Of a DNA stretch of 64,000 nucleotides, positions 56,015 to 64,000 are shown piece by piece. The notes under the pieces are model-generated. The model worked only from the letters and a program-made list of their open reading frames with translations, made no database searches and was not told the DNA's origin. Within the stretch, counting starts at the first letter, position 1. Every line of letters begins with the position of its first letter. The stretch is from Rahnella aceris (GTDB taxonomy: Bacteria; Pseudomonadota; Gammaproteobacteria; Enterobacterales; Enterobacteriaceae). Both the position numbers and the translations under genes were made by a program. The DNA lies in NCBI RefSeq assembly GCF_011684115.1, contig NZ_JAADJV010000002.1:309209-373208 (forward strand), given 5' to 3'.

Positions 56015-57243
56015 AGATTTTCGCCCTCACTGGACGGATAATTTTCTGATGACGCCGGACTTTCCGGTGGCGGCATGTCTGAGGATGCGTGCTGCGGTTG
56101 CGGCGCACTGACCACGTTGTCTTTAAATGCTGCCGGACGCACCACACCGCCGTCGGCGACCATATCCGTCAACACGGCTGGATCCAGAATGATTTGCTCA
56201 ACCGTACTGACCGAAGCAGCCAGCGGGATCACATTTTCCGGTTCATCCTGCGGCACGATAACCTGTTTTGGCTGGCGGAATATCCGTGGTTCGATTTGCG
56301 GATGAGGGCGCTCGTTTTCACGCGGTAACAGCCAGTGTGCCGCAGCAGAAAGGAAGTACCGTCCGCAGCGACGGCCAAGATGGTAATCCTGATTAAGCGC
56401 AGGCAGACGACTGCCAAGCGCGTGGCTGGCCAGCGGTTTTGGCGGGAAGATTTCGAAAATACGCACATCGTCCGGCGGATTCTCAATAAATTGCTGAATG
56501 CGGTGATAACTTTCTTCGTGGTGCTGCATCATGCGCACCAGTTGTTGCAGGCTGCTTTCACTCAGCCATTGTTCCATGCGCTTCATCCATTGCGGCGTAT
56601 AGAACATCGCCGAAGGCACGGTACGGATGACCACAATGGTATCCGCGCCACGGCGGTACGCTTCTTCAACCGGGATCGCGTCACTGATGCCTCCGTCCTG
56701 ATAGCTGACACCATCCAGATCCACCCCCATGCGGTAAAAGCCCGGAATAGCACTTGAGGCTTTGATCACGGGTAGCCAGTTTTCCCGCGTCGGCGAGAAA
56801 TAATTGGCCGCATAATCATCACTGCGACAGGCGCACATCAGGAATTCCCGGCCGTCGATCAACAGCTTTTCAGCACTGTCCATCGCCAGCGGCATGTTTT
56901 TAGCCGTTTCTTCAACCAGCCAGTCGAGATCGATAAGATGTCCGCCGCGCACAAAACGCAGCGGGTTGAAAAAGTCAGGGCTGGTGGTGTAGCGGGTGAT
57001 CACCCTTCTGGCATAGCCGGGCTGCCCGCAGACGAAAGCAGAGAGATTTTGTGCACCCGCAGAGGTGCCCAGATATAAATCAAAGGGATTGAAACGCGCG
57101 CGCTGAAACTCATCCAGCACGCCTGCCGTAAAAATGCCTCTCTGCCCGCCGCCTTCGCACACCAGGGCAATCTTCCCCGGCATATAGGGTTTGTACGCCA
57201 GCGGTTCTATATTCCCCAGCGTGACAGGTATTCTGTATCCCAA
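56011..57243 (-). CDS. yjjU: Patatin-like phospholipase YjjU
   Basis: YjjU is a patatin-family serine lipid acyl hydrolase predicted from sequence. The oxyanion loop CEGGGQRG, the nucleophile Ser in LGTSAGAQN and the catalytic Asp in YQDGGISDAIPV form the Ser-Asp dyad. I place the start at TTG 57243, giving MGYRIPVTLGN as in E. coli (MGQRIPVTLGN), with GAGGA 7 nt upstream; the frame extends a further 6 codons to another TTG. 410 residues. The C-terminal 100 residues (Pro/Ser/Glu-rich) are divergent and probably disordered. Substrate unknown. Confidence 0.9.
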   Translation of the reverse strand: MGYRIPVTLGNIEPLAYKPYMPGKIALVCEGGGQRGIFTAGVLDEFQRARFNPFDLYLGTSAGAQNLSAFVCGQPGYARRVITRYTTSPDFFNPLRFVRGGHLIDLDWLVEETAKNMPLAMDSAEKLLIDGREFLMCACRSDDYAANYFSPTRENWLPVIKASSAIPGFYRMGVDLDGVSYQDGGISDAIPVEEAYRRGADTIVVIRTVPSAMFYTPQWMKRMEQWLSESSLQQLVRMMQHHEESYHRIQQFIENPPDDVRIFEIFPPKPLASHALGSRLPALNQDYHLGRRCGRYFLSAAAHWLLPRENERPHPQIEPRIFRQPKQVIVPQDEPENVIPLAASVSTVEQIILDPAVLTDMVADGGVVRPAAFKDNVVSAPQPQHASSDMPPPESPASSENYPSSEGENL

Positions 57244-57388
57244 CGCATCGTCCTCACGCAAATGGCCCCACTCAGTTGGCCTTCATTTCAGAGCATACCT
57301 CGTCTTCCTGCTTTGCGTAGATTTCTTGCCAAAATCGGGCGACAAAATCGTTACGTCCTGTTAACGGCCAGATTGTACACATAAAAGA

Positions 57389-57415
57389 ATCGCCCCCTTC
57401 AGTGAAGGGGGCGAT
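57389..57415 (-). terminator. Terminator of ytjA
   Basis: ATCGCCCCCTTC (57389-57400) and GAAGGGGGCGAT (57404-57415) form a perfect 12-bp stem with a 3-nt loop. On the minus strand it is followed by TCTTTT. Confidence 0.85.
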
Positions 57416-57456
57416 GTCATTAATTAACACATTTTGGCATCACTGGAATGATGCGG

Positions 57457-57618
57457 TCAGAGTCGTTTACGACCGGTAAACAGGCTGACAAGAAACAGAA
57501 TGATACCGACTACGAAGACGATTTTTGCAGCCCAGGCCGCTGTACCCGCCAAACCACCGAAACCGAGAGCCGCCGCGATCAACGCGATGATTAGAAAAAT
57601 AATGCCCCAACGAAACAT
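57457..57618 (-). CDS. ytjA: DUF1328 small membrane protein YtjA
   Basis: A 53-residue, almost wholly hydrophobic protein with two predicted TM segments ([19 protein letters not shown] and [17 protein letters not shown]) and a basic tail GRKRL, as in the DUF1328 family. Start at 57618 has AAGGAGAAGCTT in front; upstream frame to 57657 is not conserved. E. coli ytjA lies between osmY and yjjU in the same order. Function unknown; an envelope-stress role is a guess. Confidence 0.9.
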   Translation of the reverse strand: MFRWGIIFLIIALIAAALGFGGLAGTAAWAAKIVFVVGIILFLVSLFTGRKRL

Positions 57619-57883
57619 AAGCTTCTCCTTTACCCTATTTTCACTTTGCCATTTCAAAAGGTTGTGCCCCGCTTCGGGCCGGACTCATTGTGAAACATTT
57701 GCCTTATGACGCTTTATCAACCGACAGCATGCCGGTAACAAAAAAATGCTTACCTAATAAAGGTAGTCGAAAAATGAAAGTCTTAGCGTTTCCGACACAA
57801 TATTTTTCTGACAGCAGGCAAATCTCGTCCAACACAAATCTTCAGCGGGCAACGTAAATGTAATTATGTGTTATTCAAAAAAT
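57619..57883. other. Spacer between osmY and ytjA
   Basis: About 265 bp that must hold the ytjA promoter. I see no unambiguous -10/-35 pair and no gene. Confidence 0.4.
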
Positions 57884-57912
57884 GAAGCGCCCTGCCCGTG
57901 GGAAGGCGCTTC
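57884..57912 (-). terminator. Terminator of osmY
   Basis: On the minus strand GAAGCGCC (57912-57905) pairs with GGCGCTTC (57891-57884) across a 13-nt loop and is followed by ATTTTTTG. Confidence 0.82.
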
Positions 57913-57937
57913 GTACTACAGACAGAGCACGTGATCG

Positions 57938-58531
57938 TTATGGTGCGACTTTCAGGTCATTTTTGACGCTTTTCACGCCATCAACGGTTTTCGCAACGCT
58001 TTCAGCACGGTCAGACTGTGCCTGATCTTTCACTGCGCCTGAGAGCTGTACCACGCCGTCGGTCGTTTCGACTTTCACGTTACGTGACGGGACAATGTCA
58101 TCCGCCAGCAATTTGGCTTTTACAGAAGCCGTGGTCGCGCTGTCACCGGCATAGGCTTTAACGCTTTGATCTTTGCTGTCTTTGGTATGCAGTTTGTCGC
58201 TGACGGATTTAACACCTTCAACTTTGGTTGCCGCAGCAACAGCCTGCTCGGCTTCAGCCTGCGAACCGACAAAACCACTCAGCGTAACAACACCGGAATT
58301 CGTCGTGACGGAAATATCGCTACTTTTAATGGCTTTATCATCTACCAGAGCACTTTTCACTTTCGCGGTGATAGCGCTGTCGCCCATGTAGTTATCAACT
58401 TTCTTCATGGAACTATCGATTTTTGCACCTGCGCTATCTGTAGTCGTCGTTGCTGCCAGAGCGCTACCGCTCATCAGTGCGGTACCCAGAACTACGGCCA
58501 TCATTGAATAGGCAAATTTAGAATTTTTCAT
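57938..58531 (-). CDS. osmY: Periplasmic osmotic-stress protein OsmY
   Basis: OsmY is a periplasmic BON-domain protein induced by osmotic shock and stationary phase (sigma-S) in E. coli, with chaperone-like activity. The 197-residue precursor has a signal peptide ([23 protein letters not shown], cleavage near 26) and two BON domains: about 52-117 ([31 protein letters not shown]) and 130-197 ([31 protein letters not shown]). AAAAGGAAG precedes the start. A TATAAG box lies about 90 nt upstream, not confidently sigma-S. Confidence 0.95.
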   Translation of the reverse strand: MKNSKFAYSMMAVVLGTALMSGSALAATTTTDSAGAKIDSSMKKVDNYMGDSAITAKVKSALVDDKAIKSSDISVTTNSGVVTLSGFVGSQAEAEQAVAAATKVEGVKSVSDKLHTKDSKDQSVKAYAGDSATTASVKAKLLADDIVPSRNVKVETTDGVVQLSGAVKDQAQSDRAESVAKTVDGVKSVKNDLKVAP

Positions 58532-58700
58532 CGATTTCTTCCTTTTGGTTTATGAGCCTTGTTGCGACTCTGCACGCCACATTCTTGGTGACGCCTTATA
58601 ACAAATTGTATTGCTGCTGTTTTTACTTCCGTTGTAGCAGAGTACATCGTTTTATTCTGGCTTTTAATCGCCATTCGATATAACTCTCTATTGAGTGACT

Positions 58701-58913
58701 TTAAAGTAGTGCTTTAAGCCACCCTGTCCTGAACACACATTTAATATAGTCAAGAATGTTCAGATTAGTAGGGAGATCGTCGAATATGCCCTCTAATGCA
58801 GACAAGTCCGAAGGTTTACGCCAAAATTTGCGCAAAATATCGGCATATTGATAACAAAGCGTAAGATCCGGAAGGGTATCAGATAAAAAAATGGCTCCCT
58901 TTACAGGAGCCAT
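58701..58913 (-). CDS. Possible small ORF of unknown identity (doubtful)
   Basis: A 70-codon frame (MAPVKGAIFLSDTLPDLTLC...) between chiA and osmY. I do not recognise it. Its first codons are the arm of the chitinase terminator hairpin, which argues against normal translation, and there is no ribosome site. The central part (LSALEGIFDDLPTNLNILDY) has ordinary protein-like composition, so a decayed gene remnant remains possible. I keep it only as a low-confidence item. Confidence 0.15.
   Translation of the reverse strand: MAPVKGAIFLSDTLPDLTLCYQYADILRKFWRKPSDLSALEGIFDDLPTNLNILDYIKCVFRTGWLKALL
58884..58913 (-). terminator. Terminator of the chitinase gene
   Basis: On the minus strand ATGGCTCC (58913-58906) pairs with GGAGCCAT (58898-58891) around a 7-nt loop and is followed by seven T residues. 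It lies about 41 nt after the chiA stop. Confidence 0.88.
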
Positions 58914-58954
58914 TGAAAAATTATTGCGTTATAAATCAGTCTTCGGTAGTGAAA

Positions 58955-61510
58955 TTACTGTTTATCCCACGCATCCTGCCAGTTAGTGCCGGTCGCAGGA
59001 GCATACGCCCAGGCCGCCTGACTACACCAACCGGAGTATGGGAAAGGCTTACATTGATAGATGCCACCGTCACTGCCTAATACCCGGGTTCCCGCGACGT
59101 ATTTCTCACTACTTTGCGGATAAACATACTCATAATCCCCTGCCGCTGTTTTGGCTTTCACCAGAATCGTGGTCGTTGCGGTATCGGTTAAACCGGTGTT
59201 ATCGGTCACGGTCACGTCAACAGTAAAGCGCGTATCAACTGTTACTTGTGGTGCATTGATCACTTCAGTGTTGGATGCTGCCCCCTGAGCCGGTGCGACT
59301 GGCAATCCAGCCGGATTAGTCCACTGATAATGTAAATCAGCAGCCTGCGTATCCGGATCTGTCACTTTTGCTGTCAGCGTCAGCGATTCACCTGAAGTCA
59401 CGGTATACGTGGATTCAAGGGTAACGGACGGTGCAACAGGCTTAGACGCATCAATCACATTCACGCTGGTTTGCGCTGTGGTGCTGCCTTCGCCGTCACT
59501 CACGGTCAGCGAGAAGGTATACACCGCATTGGTCACCGGTTGCGCCACGCTGAATGTCGCTTTTGCCGCGTCGCTGTTTTGCAGCGTCACTGCTGGCCCG
59601 GAAACTTGCTTCCACTGATACGTCAGGGTGTCGCCTTCTTTATCGGTGCTGGCTGAACCGTCAAGCGTGATAACAGCGGTTCCATTAACCTGCTGAGCAA
59701 TACCGGCATTAGCGACCGGCGGCGTATTGGTTTCTACCGGTGCCGGTGAACCGCTGGTGATTGGCGCAAAGATTTCGCTGTAAGCGTACATCGGAGCCTG
59801 TTCCGGCGTCATACCACTGTGTTCCGCAGAAACTTGTCCTGAAACACCCGGCTGATCACGCGCCACAGACCACGCACCGATCATACCCAGGCCATAATCT
59901 TTTGCCTGCTGATAAACCAGACGCGCATCGGAAAGATAGAACACTTCTCCCTGCACATCGTTATAGCCAATCATCGGCGTTGTCCCCAGCATGGCGTAAA
60001 CCTGTGCGGCGCTCTTCTCAGGGTATAAACCTTTCACCTGAGTGAACAGATTATCGATGGCAGAAGTGGCACATTTACCGTGAATATTCTGACCTTCAGT
60101 GTTGGCTGACTGACATTGTACGTTGCCGTAATCCATCGCCATCACGTTAATCCCGGTCAGCACGACGCCCTGATCTTTGGCATCCTGCAACACTTCCATC
60201 CCTTCATGGGTTAAACCGGTTGGCAGAACAGGCAGGGTATACCAGACACCGATGTGACGGCCTTCGGCAGCCCAGCGATCCTGTACTAATTTGACGGCGG
60301 CATTGCGGCGCTGAATAGATTCTTTATCAGCCAGCCAGTTTCCTTCGATATCGAAGTCAAGCACCTGCAGGTTCAGGTTTTCGACAATGTCATAATAATG
60401 CTGTTGCAGATCATTCACGTTATTACAGGCTGCGGCCAGAGGCGCATTGTTCGCGCCGCCGATCGACACCATGATATCGCCGCCTGCTTCACGCAATGCT
60501 TTGATTTTGCTGTATTGCGCGTAGTTGGTAACACTGTAAGCGGTGCCCCACGTCGGTACACAGGTGTTAGCATCTTTAGCGACCATAAAGGCCATGGTGA
60601 AGTGGTTAACGTTCTGGTTTTTCGCCAGACCGACAAGGTCAGGCTGCATATTTAAGGTGAAATCGACATAAGGCGCATAGAACTGAGCAGGCCACGGATT
60701 TTTCGGCGTACCCACGCGCTCTTTCGTGCCGCTCCAGTCCATATACACAGCCCACGGTGAAACATCGTCAGGTTTAACTTTCTGAACTATTACAGAAGAC
60801 TGATAATTTTTGCCGTTATATTTCACTAATGAATTAGCAGGATATAAGGTATCGATATTCAGCGTTGGCGCGTTATCAATTTGATCCTGAGAGTAGATTT
60901 GAACCGGACCTAGAGGTTTCCACGGATGGCCATTATTTCCGTCCGGGTTCTGATTAGCCGTCAGCGACGGATCATTATTAATGGTGTAAAACAGAGCTTC
61001 ATACATAACTCCGTCTTTCTGAACTTTATCGCCCTGATTATAGGTTGCACTGCTGCTCCAGACCGGCGTCGGTGCATACACTACCCACGGGTTATTTTCT
61101 GCTGGTGCGAAACTGTGAGCCGGCGTTGGTTTAGACGTTTTGTATGTCATGCCATTTGCCAGAACAATATCACCGGCTAAATAATCACGGCTGCTGTCAT
61201 AATCGACATAATTATTCTGCGTGCCGTCACCGGCAATCTCACAAACGGTCGGGTTGCCATATTGGCTCATTTCAGTCGCAGATGCGTCGCGCACCTTACG
61301 CCAAGGGTTGGCACCTTGATCTTGTTCCGCTGTGCCCGGGCAATTTGTCGCACCGACCCACCAGGCATTTGAGTAAACACTGCCGTCAAAGATGACTTCA
61401 AAGGTGTCACCCCCTTCCTGTCCGTTCCAGGCTTCAAGGGCAAAAGCGCTGGCTGAAGCCATCGTCAAACCGGCAACACAGAGCATCTGTGTGATTTTAT
61501 TCATTCTCAT
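58955..61510 (-). CDS. chiA: Secreted multidomain GH18 chitinase, ChiA-like
   Basis: The 851-residue precursor has a signal peptide (about 1-24). Order: an N-terminal chitin-binding-like unit ([22 protein letters not shown]), two or three carbohydrate-binding-type repeats ([48 protein letters not shown]), and a GH18 barrel (about 265-590) with catalytic Glu389 in [10 protein letters not shown], preceded by Asp387 and Asp385. The core closely resembles E. coli ChiA. After it come a PKD domain (about 595-690), a second Ig-like domain and a C-terminal CBM5/12 (residues about 795-851). It would hydrolyse chitin outside the cell; in E. coli the homologue leaves by type II secretion. ATG 61510 follows AAGGAA. 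Confidence 0.92.
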   Translation of the reverse strand: MRMNKITQMLCVAGLTMASASAFALEAWNGQEGGDTFEVIFDGSVYSNAWWVGATNCPGTAEQDQGANPWRKVRDASATEMSQYGNPTVCEIAGDGTQNNYVDYDSSRDYLAGDIVLANGMTYKTSKPTPAHSFAPAENNPWVVYAPTPVWSSSATYNQGDKVQKDGVMYEALFYTINNDPSLTANQNPDGNNGHPWKPLGPVQIYSQDQIDNAPTLNIDTLYPANSLVKYNGKNYQSSVIVQKVKPDDVSPWAVYMDWSGTKERVGTPKNPWPAQFYAPYVDFTLNMQPDLVGLAKNQNVNHFTMAFMVAKDANTCVPTWGTAYSVTNYAQYSKIKALREAGGDIMVSIGGANNAPLAAACNNVNDLQQHYYDIVENLNLQVLDFDIEGNWLADKESIQRRNAAVKLVQDRWAAEGRHIGVWYTLPVLPTGLTHEGMEVLQDAKDQGVVLTGINVMAMDYGNVQCQSANTEGQNIHGKCATSAIDNLFTQVKGLYPEKSAAQVYAMLGTTPMIGYNDVQGEVFYLSDARLVYQQAKDYGLGMIGAWSVARDQPGVSGQVSAEHSGMTPEQAPMYAYSEIFAPITSGSPAPVETNTPPVANAGIAQQVNGTAVITLDGSASTDKEGDTLTYQWKQVSGPAVTLQNSDAAKATFSVAQPVTNAVYTFSLTVSDGEGSTTAQTSVNVIDASKPVAPSVTLESTYTVTSGESLTLTAKVTDPDTQAADLHYQWTNPAGLPVAPAQGAASNTEVINAPQVTVDTRFTVDVTVTDNTGLTDTATTTILVKAKTAAGDYEYVYPQSSEKYVAGTRVLGSDGGIYQCKPFPYSGWCSQAAWAYAPATGTNWQDAWDKQ

Positions 61511-61880
61511 AACTACATTCCTTATATATATATCATTGCCATGGCGGGATATTCATAGAATACATATATGTTTCGCGAGAAAACCTATTGTAATTCCTGT
61601 GAAATTAAGACTTTTGTTACTATTTCATAAACAAAAAATATTAATTACCCCCAAAACATATTAAATAAATATGAGGTAACTTATTCACCGCACATAATGG
61701 CATATCTATTAAGGAATGGACTCATCTAAACATAACTAATCGCACTAATAATTAAAATTAAGATTATTTAATAAGTCAGGTATATTTTTCATCAAAAGGC
61801 ATACAAATATATAATAAGTACTCTGCCTTAACAAAATAAATTAATATATGTTTTATTAATGCAAAATTAAGAAACAATAA
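61511..61880. other. Very AT-rich spacer upstream of chiA
   Basis: 370 bp with long A/T runs and no coding frame that I can support. It must carry the chiA promoter. The composition is like that of H-NS-silenced promoter regions of accessory genes, which is only inference. Confidence 0.45.
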
Positions 61881-61906
61881 AAAAGGCGACATCAAAGTCG
61901 CCTTTT
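61881..61906 (-). terminator. Terminator of prfC
   Basis: AAAAGGCGAC (61881-61890), ATCAAA, GTCGCCTTTT (61897-61906). On the minus strand the T-run is extended. Confidence 0.9.
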
Positions 61907-61922
61907 CAGAAACAGGAATGAA

Positions 61923-63512
61923 TTAATGTTCGCGTGTTTTACGGAATTTCACTTCAGGATAACGTTCTGAAGCCAGATTCAGGTTCACCATAGTGGGTGC
62001 GATATATGCTAAGTTATCGCCGCCATCCAGTGCGAGGTTGGTTTCGTTCTTGCGTTTAAATTCTTCGAATTTCTTCACGTCGCTACACTCCACCCAGCGG
62101 GCGGTCGAGACATTCACCGATTCGTAAATCGCTTCCACGTTGTATTCGCTTTTCAGACGCGCCACGACCACTTCAAACTGCAGCACGCCGACCGCTCCGA
62201 CAATCAAATCGTTGTTGGCGATTGGGCGGAAGACCTGTACCGCGCCTTCTTCTGAAAGCTGTACCAGCCCTTTCAGCAACTGTTTCTGTTTCAGCGGGTC
62301 ACGCAGGCGGATACGACGGAACAGTTCAGGGGCAAAGTTAGGAATGCCAGTGAACTTCATGTTCTCACCCTGAGTAAAGGTGTCGCCAATCTGAATTGTG
62401 CCGTGGTTGTGCAGACCGATGATGTCGCCCGGATAGGCTTCTTCAACGTGTGAACGGTCACCGGCCATAAAGGTCAGGGCATCGGAAATCACGACGTCTT
62501 TACCCGTACGCACCTGACGCAGCTTCATGCCTTTTTCATATTTGCCGGATACCACACGCATGAACGCCACGCGGTCACGGTGTTTCGGGTCCATGTTGGC
62601 CTGAATTTTAAACACAAAACCTGTGAATTTCTCATCATCAGCTTTCACTTCGCGCAGGTCAGTTTTACGTGGCATCGGCGCAGGAGCCCAGTCCACCAGA
62701 CCATCAAGCATATGGTCGACACCAAAGTTACCGAGCGCGGTACCGAAGAATACCGGCGTCAGCTCACCTTGCAGGAAAGCTTCGTGATCGAATTCATGTG
62801 ATGCACCCTGCACCAGTTCCAGCTCATCACGAAGTTGCGCAGCCAGATCTTCGCCGACGGCAACATCCAGCTCTGGATTGTTCAGGCCTTTGACCACGCG
62901 AACTTCCTGGATGGTGTGACCTTTACCGGTCTGATACAGATACACTTCGTCTTTATAAAGGTGGTAAACCCCTTTGAACAATTTACCGCAGCCGATCGGC
63001 CAGGTAATCGGAGAACAAGCGATCTTCAGCTCGCGCTCCACTTCGTCCATTACTTCCATCGGATCGCGGATATCGCGGTCGAGTTTGTTCATAAAAGTCA
63101 GGATCGGCGTATCGCGCAGACGGGTCACTTCCATCAGCTTACGGGTACGATCCTCGACACCTTTTGCGGCGTCGATAACCATCAGACAGCAGTCAACGGC
63201 AGTCAGGGTACGGTAGGTATCTTCGGAGAAGTCTTCGTGCCCCGGGGTGTCGAGCAGATTAACCAGACACTGTTTGTACGGGAACTGCATCACGGACGTG
63301 GTGATGGAAATACCACGTTGTTTTTCCATTTCCATCCAGTCGGATTTGGCGTGATGGCTGGAGCCACGGCCTTTTACAGTCCCGGCTGTTTGAATGGCCT
63401 GTCCGAATAACAGAACCTTTTCGGTAATGGTCGTTTTACCGGCATCGGGGTGAGAGATGATGGCAAATGTGCGGCGCTTAGCCACTTCAAGGGCGTATTC
63501 ACTTGGAGACAT
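61923..63512 (-). CDS. prfC: Peptide chain release factor RF3
   Basis: RF3 is a GTPase that recycles RF1/RF2 from the ribosome. The 529-residue protein (same size as E. coli) has the G domain with G1 [10 protein letters not shown]2 region [11 protein letters not shown]3 DTPGHEDF and G4 NKLDR, followed by EF-G-like domains II and III ending FRKTREH. I choose ATG 63512 ([18 protein letters not shown]), typical of Yersinia-like PrfC; a GTG three codons upstream is an alternative. In E. coli osmY follows directly; here chiA is inserted between. Confidence 0.97.
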   Translation of the reverse strand: MSPSEYALEVAKRRTFAIISHPDAGKTTITEKVLLFGQAIQTAGTVKGRGSSHHAKSDWMEMEKQRGISITTSVMQFPYKQCLVNLLDTPGHEDFSEDTYRTLTAVDCCLMVIDAAKGVEDRTRKLMEVTRLRDTPILTFMNKLDRDIRDPMEVMDEVERELKIACSPITWPIGCGKLFKGVYHLYKDEVYLYQTGKGHTIQEVRVVKGLNNPELDVAVGEDLAAQLRDELELVQGASHEFDHEAFLQGELTPVFFGTALGNFGVDHMLDGLVDWAPAPMPRKTDLREVKADDEKFTGFVFKIQANMDPKHRDRVAFMRVVSGKYEKGMKLRQVRTGKDVVISDALTFMAGDRSHVEEAYPGDIIGLHNHGTIQIGDTFTQGENMKFTGIPNFAPELFRRIRLRDPLKQKQLLKGLVQLSEEGAVQVFRPIANNDLIVGAVGVLQFEVVVARLKSEYNVEAIYESVNVSTARWVECSDVKKFEEFKRKNETNLALDGGDNLAYIAPTMVNLNLASERYPEVKFRKTREH

Positions 63513-63676
63513 GTTTTTCACGTTTCTGCGGTTGGTCCGCCCTGCATAGGATTCACATCACGTCAGAAGGTGACGTCAGGCAAAGCGGTAATAAAAGTTA
63601 TAGCCGGCTATTTTCACTGATTTAGACGGGATGGGCAATCAATGGTTTTTTTGTGTGGTGTGACTAAGAGAGCGCT

Positions 63677-64000
63677 TTAGAAACGGAAGTCGGTTGAAAG
63701 TGCGGCCCAGTGTTCTTGCAGAACTATTTTATGTTCTTCAAGCATCGGTAACTCCGTAAGCAAATCTGGCCAGCATTTACGCGCAATTTCAATGGCTTCA
63801 TCAAGATGCACTTCAACGGCAGACCATGGTACACCAATTCTTTCAGCCCAGCGCTTGAAGGTCTGCATATTAATCACACTCCATCGTTTTTCTTTTGCCA
63901 TATTCAAAGCCACACCATCGTCCCTCTTAACGTAGGGTTTGGTAGAAACAATGTCATAGGCAGGTGAAAGGACAGCGTCCACTCGATTGGGGTAGATCAC
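63677..64000 (-). CDS. HipA-family kinase, C-terminal part (5' end outside window)
   Basis: About 107 residues of the C-terminus are visible; the frame runs off the right edge. The segment LSPAYDIVSTKPYVKRDD matches the HipA kinase Mg2+-binding motif (APAYD), with the following substrate-loop and helical end (FKRWAERIGVP) typical of HipA C-lobes. The N-terminal HipA-1 domain, kinase loop and any HipB antitoxin gene would lie beyond the window. It is a different protein from YjjJ at 48847-50193, which has SPVYDMLP at this motif. Whether it belongs to an active HipBA module cannot be judged. Confidence 0.8.
   Translation of the reverse strand: MIYPNRVDAVLSPAYDIVSTKPYVKRDDGVALNMAKEKRWSVINMQTFKRWAERIGVPWSAVEVHLDEAIEIARKCWPDLLTELPMLEEHKIVLQEHWAALSTDFRF

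Noticed and set aside
1..64000. CRISPR arrays, tRNA/rRNA genes, transposases, prophage genes
   Set aside because: No regularly spaced repeats, cloverleaf sequences, or transposase/integrase proteins were seen in the window.

Overview
This window is chromosomal DNA of a gamma-proteobacterium of the order Enterobacterales. Almost every protein aligns, from memory, residue for residue with Escherichia coli counterparts, and gene order follows the E. coli region from about prfC-osmY through deo, arcA and the thr operon to ileS-lspA-ispH (99-100 and 0-0.6 min), read in reverse. The accessory genes between these blocks, the absence of creBCD, lplA, yjjW/yjjI and yaaW/yaaI, and the PrfC N-terminus ([10 protein letters not shown]) suggest Yersiniaceae (Rahnella, Rouxiella, Ewingella or Serratia-like). 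The genus is inference only. No tRNA, rRNA, insertion sequence, prophage or CRISPR array is visible.

Layout, left to right. 1-1.9 kb: 3' part of a general porin and an SMP-30/gluconolactonase gene. 1.9-7.6 kb: the ribF-ileS-lspA-fkpB-ispH operon (minus strand). 8-16.2 kb: rpsT; nhaA-nhaR; dnaK-dnaJ with two heat-shock promoters; satP; an MHS-type MFS transporter that E. coli lacks here. 16.3-20.6 kb: mog, talB, an AlsT-type symporter, yaaA. 20.6-25.6 kb: the thrLABC operon with leader peptide, attenuator and promoter. 25.7-33 kb: yjtD, arcA with a long leader, creA, rob, gpmB, yjjX, trpR with its operator, slt. 33-44 kb: the most accessory part, with a type II P-type cation ATPase, an RcsA-like regulator, ettA, a LysR regulator with a divergent oxidoreductase, and a DUF3300-DUF2950 envelope gene pair. 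44-50 kb: nadR, radA, serB, smp and the HipA-like kinase gene yjjJ. 50-55.2 kb: deoCABD with a control region that can be read site by site. 55.2-58.5 kb: yjjV, yjjU, ytjA, osmY. 58.9-64 kb: a large secreted chitinase, prfC, and the C-terminal part of a second HipA-family kinase cut by the window edge.

The genes work as several known modules: lipoprotein maturation, isoprenoid and flavin synthesis; protein folding under heat shock; Na+/H+ antiport with its LysR activator; threonine synthesis under attenuation; anoxic control by ArcA; NAD salvage; serine synthesis; and nucleoside catabolism under CRP/CytR/DeoR-type control. I did not find a convincing undescribed multi-gene system. The signals most worth a second look are regulatory or architectural: a terminator/promoter unit splitting deoB from deoD; an inverted repeat around the nhaA -10 box; a 21-bp duplication at the thrB/thrC junction; a re-modularised ChiA chitinase; two HipA-family kinases 13.5 kb apart; an RcsA-like gene away from its E. 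coli locus, beside an ATPase with an unusual ion-site helix; and the DUF3300/DUF2950 pair.
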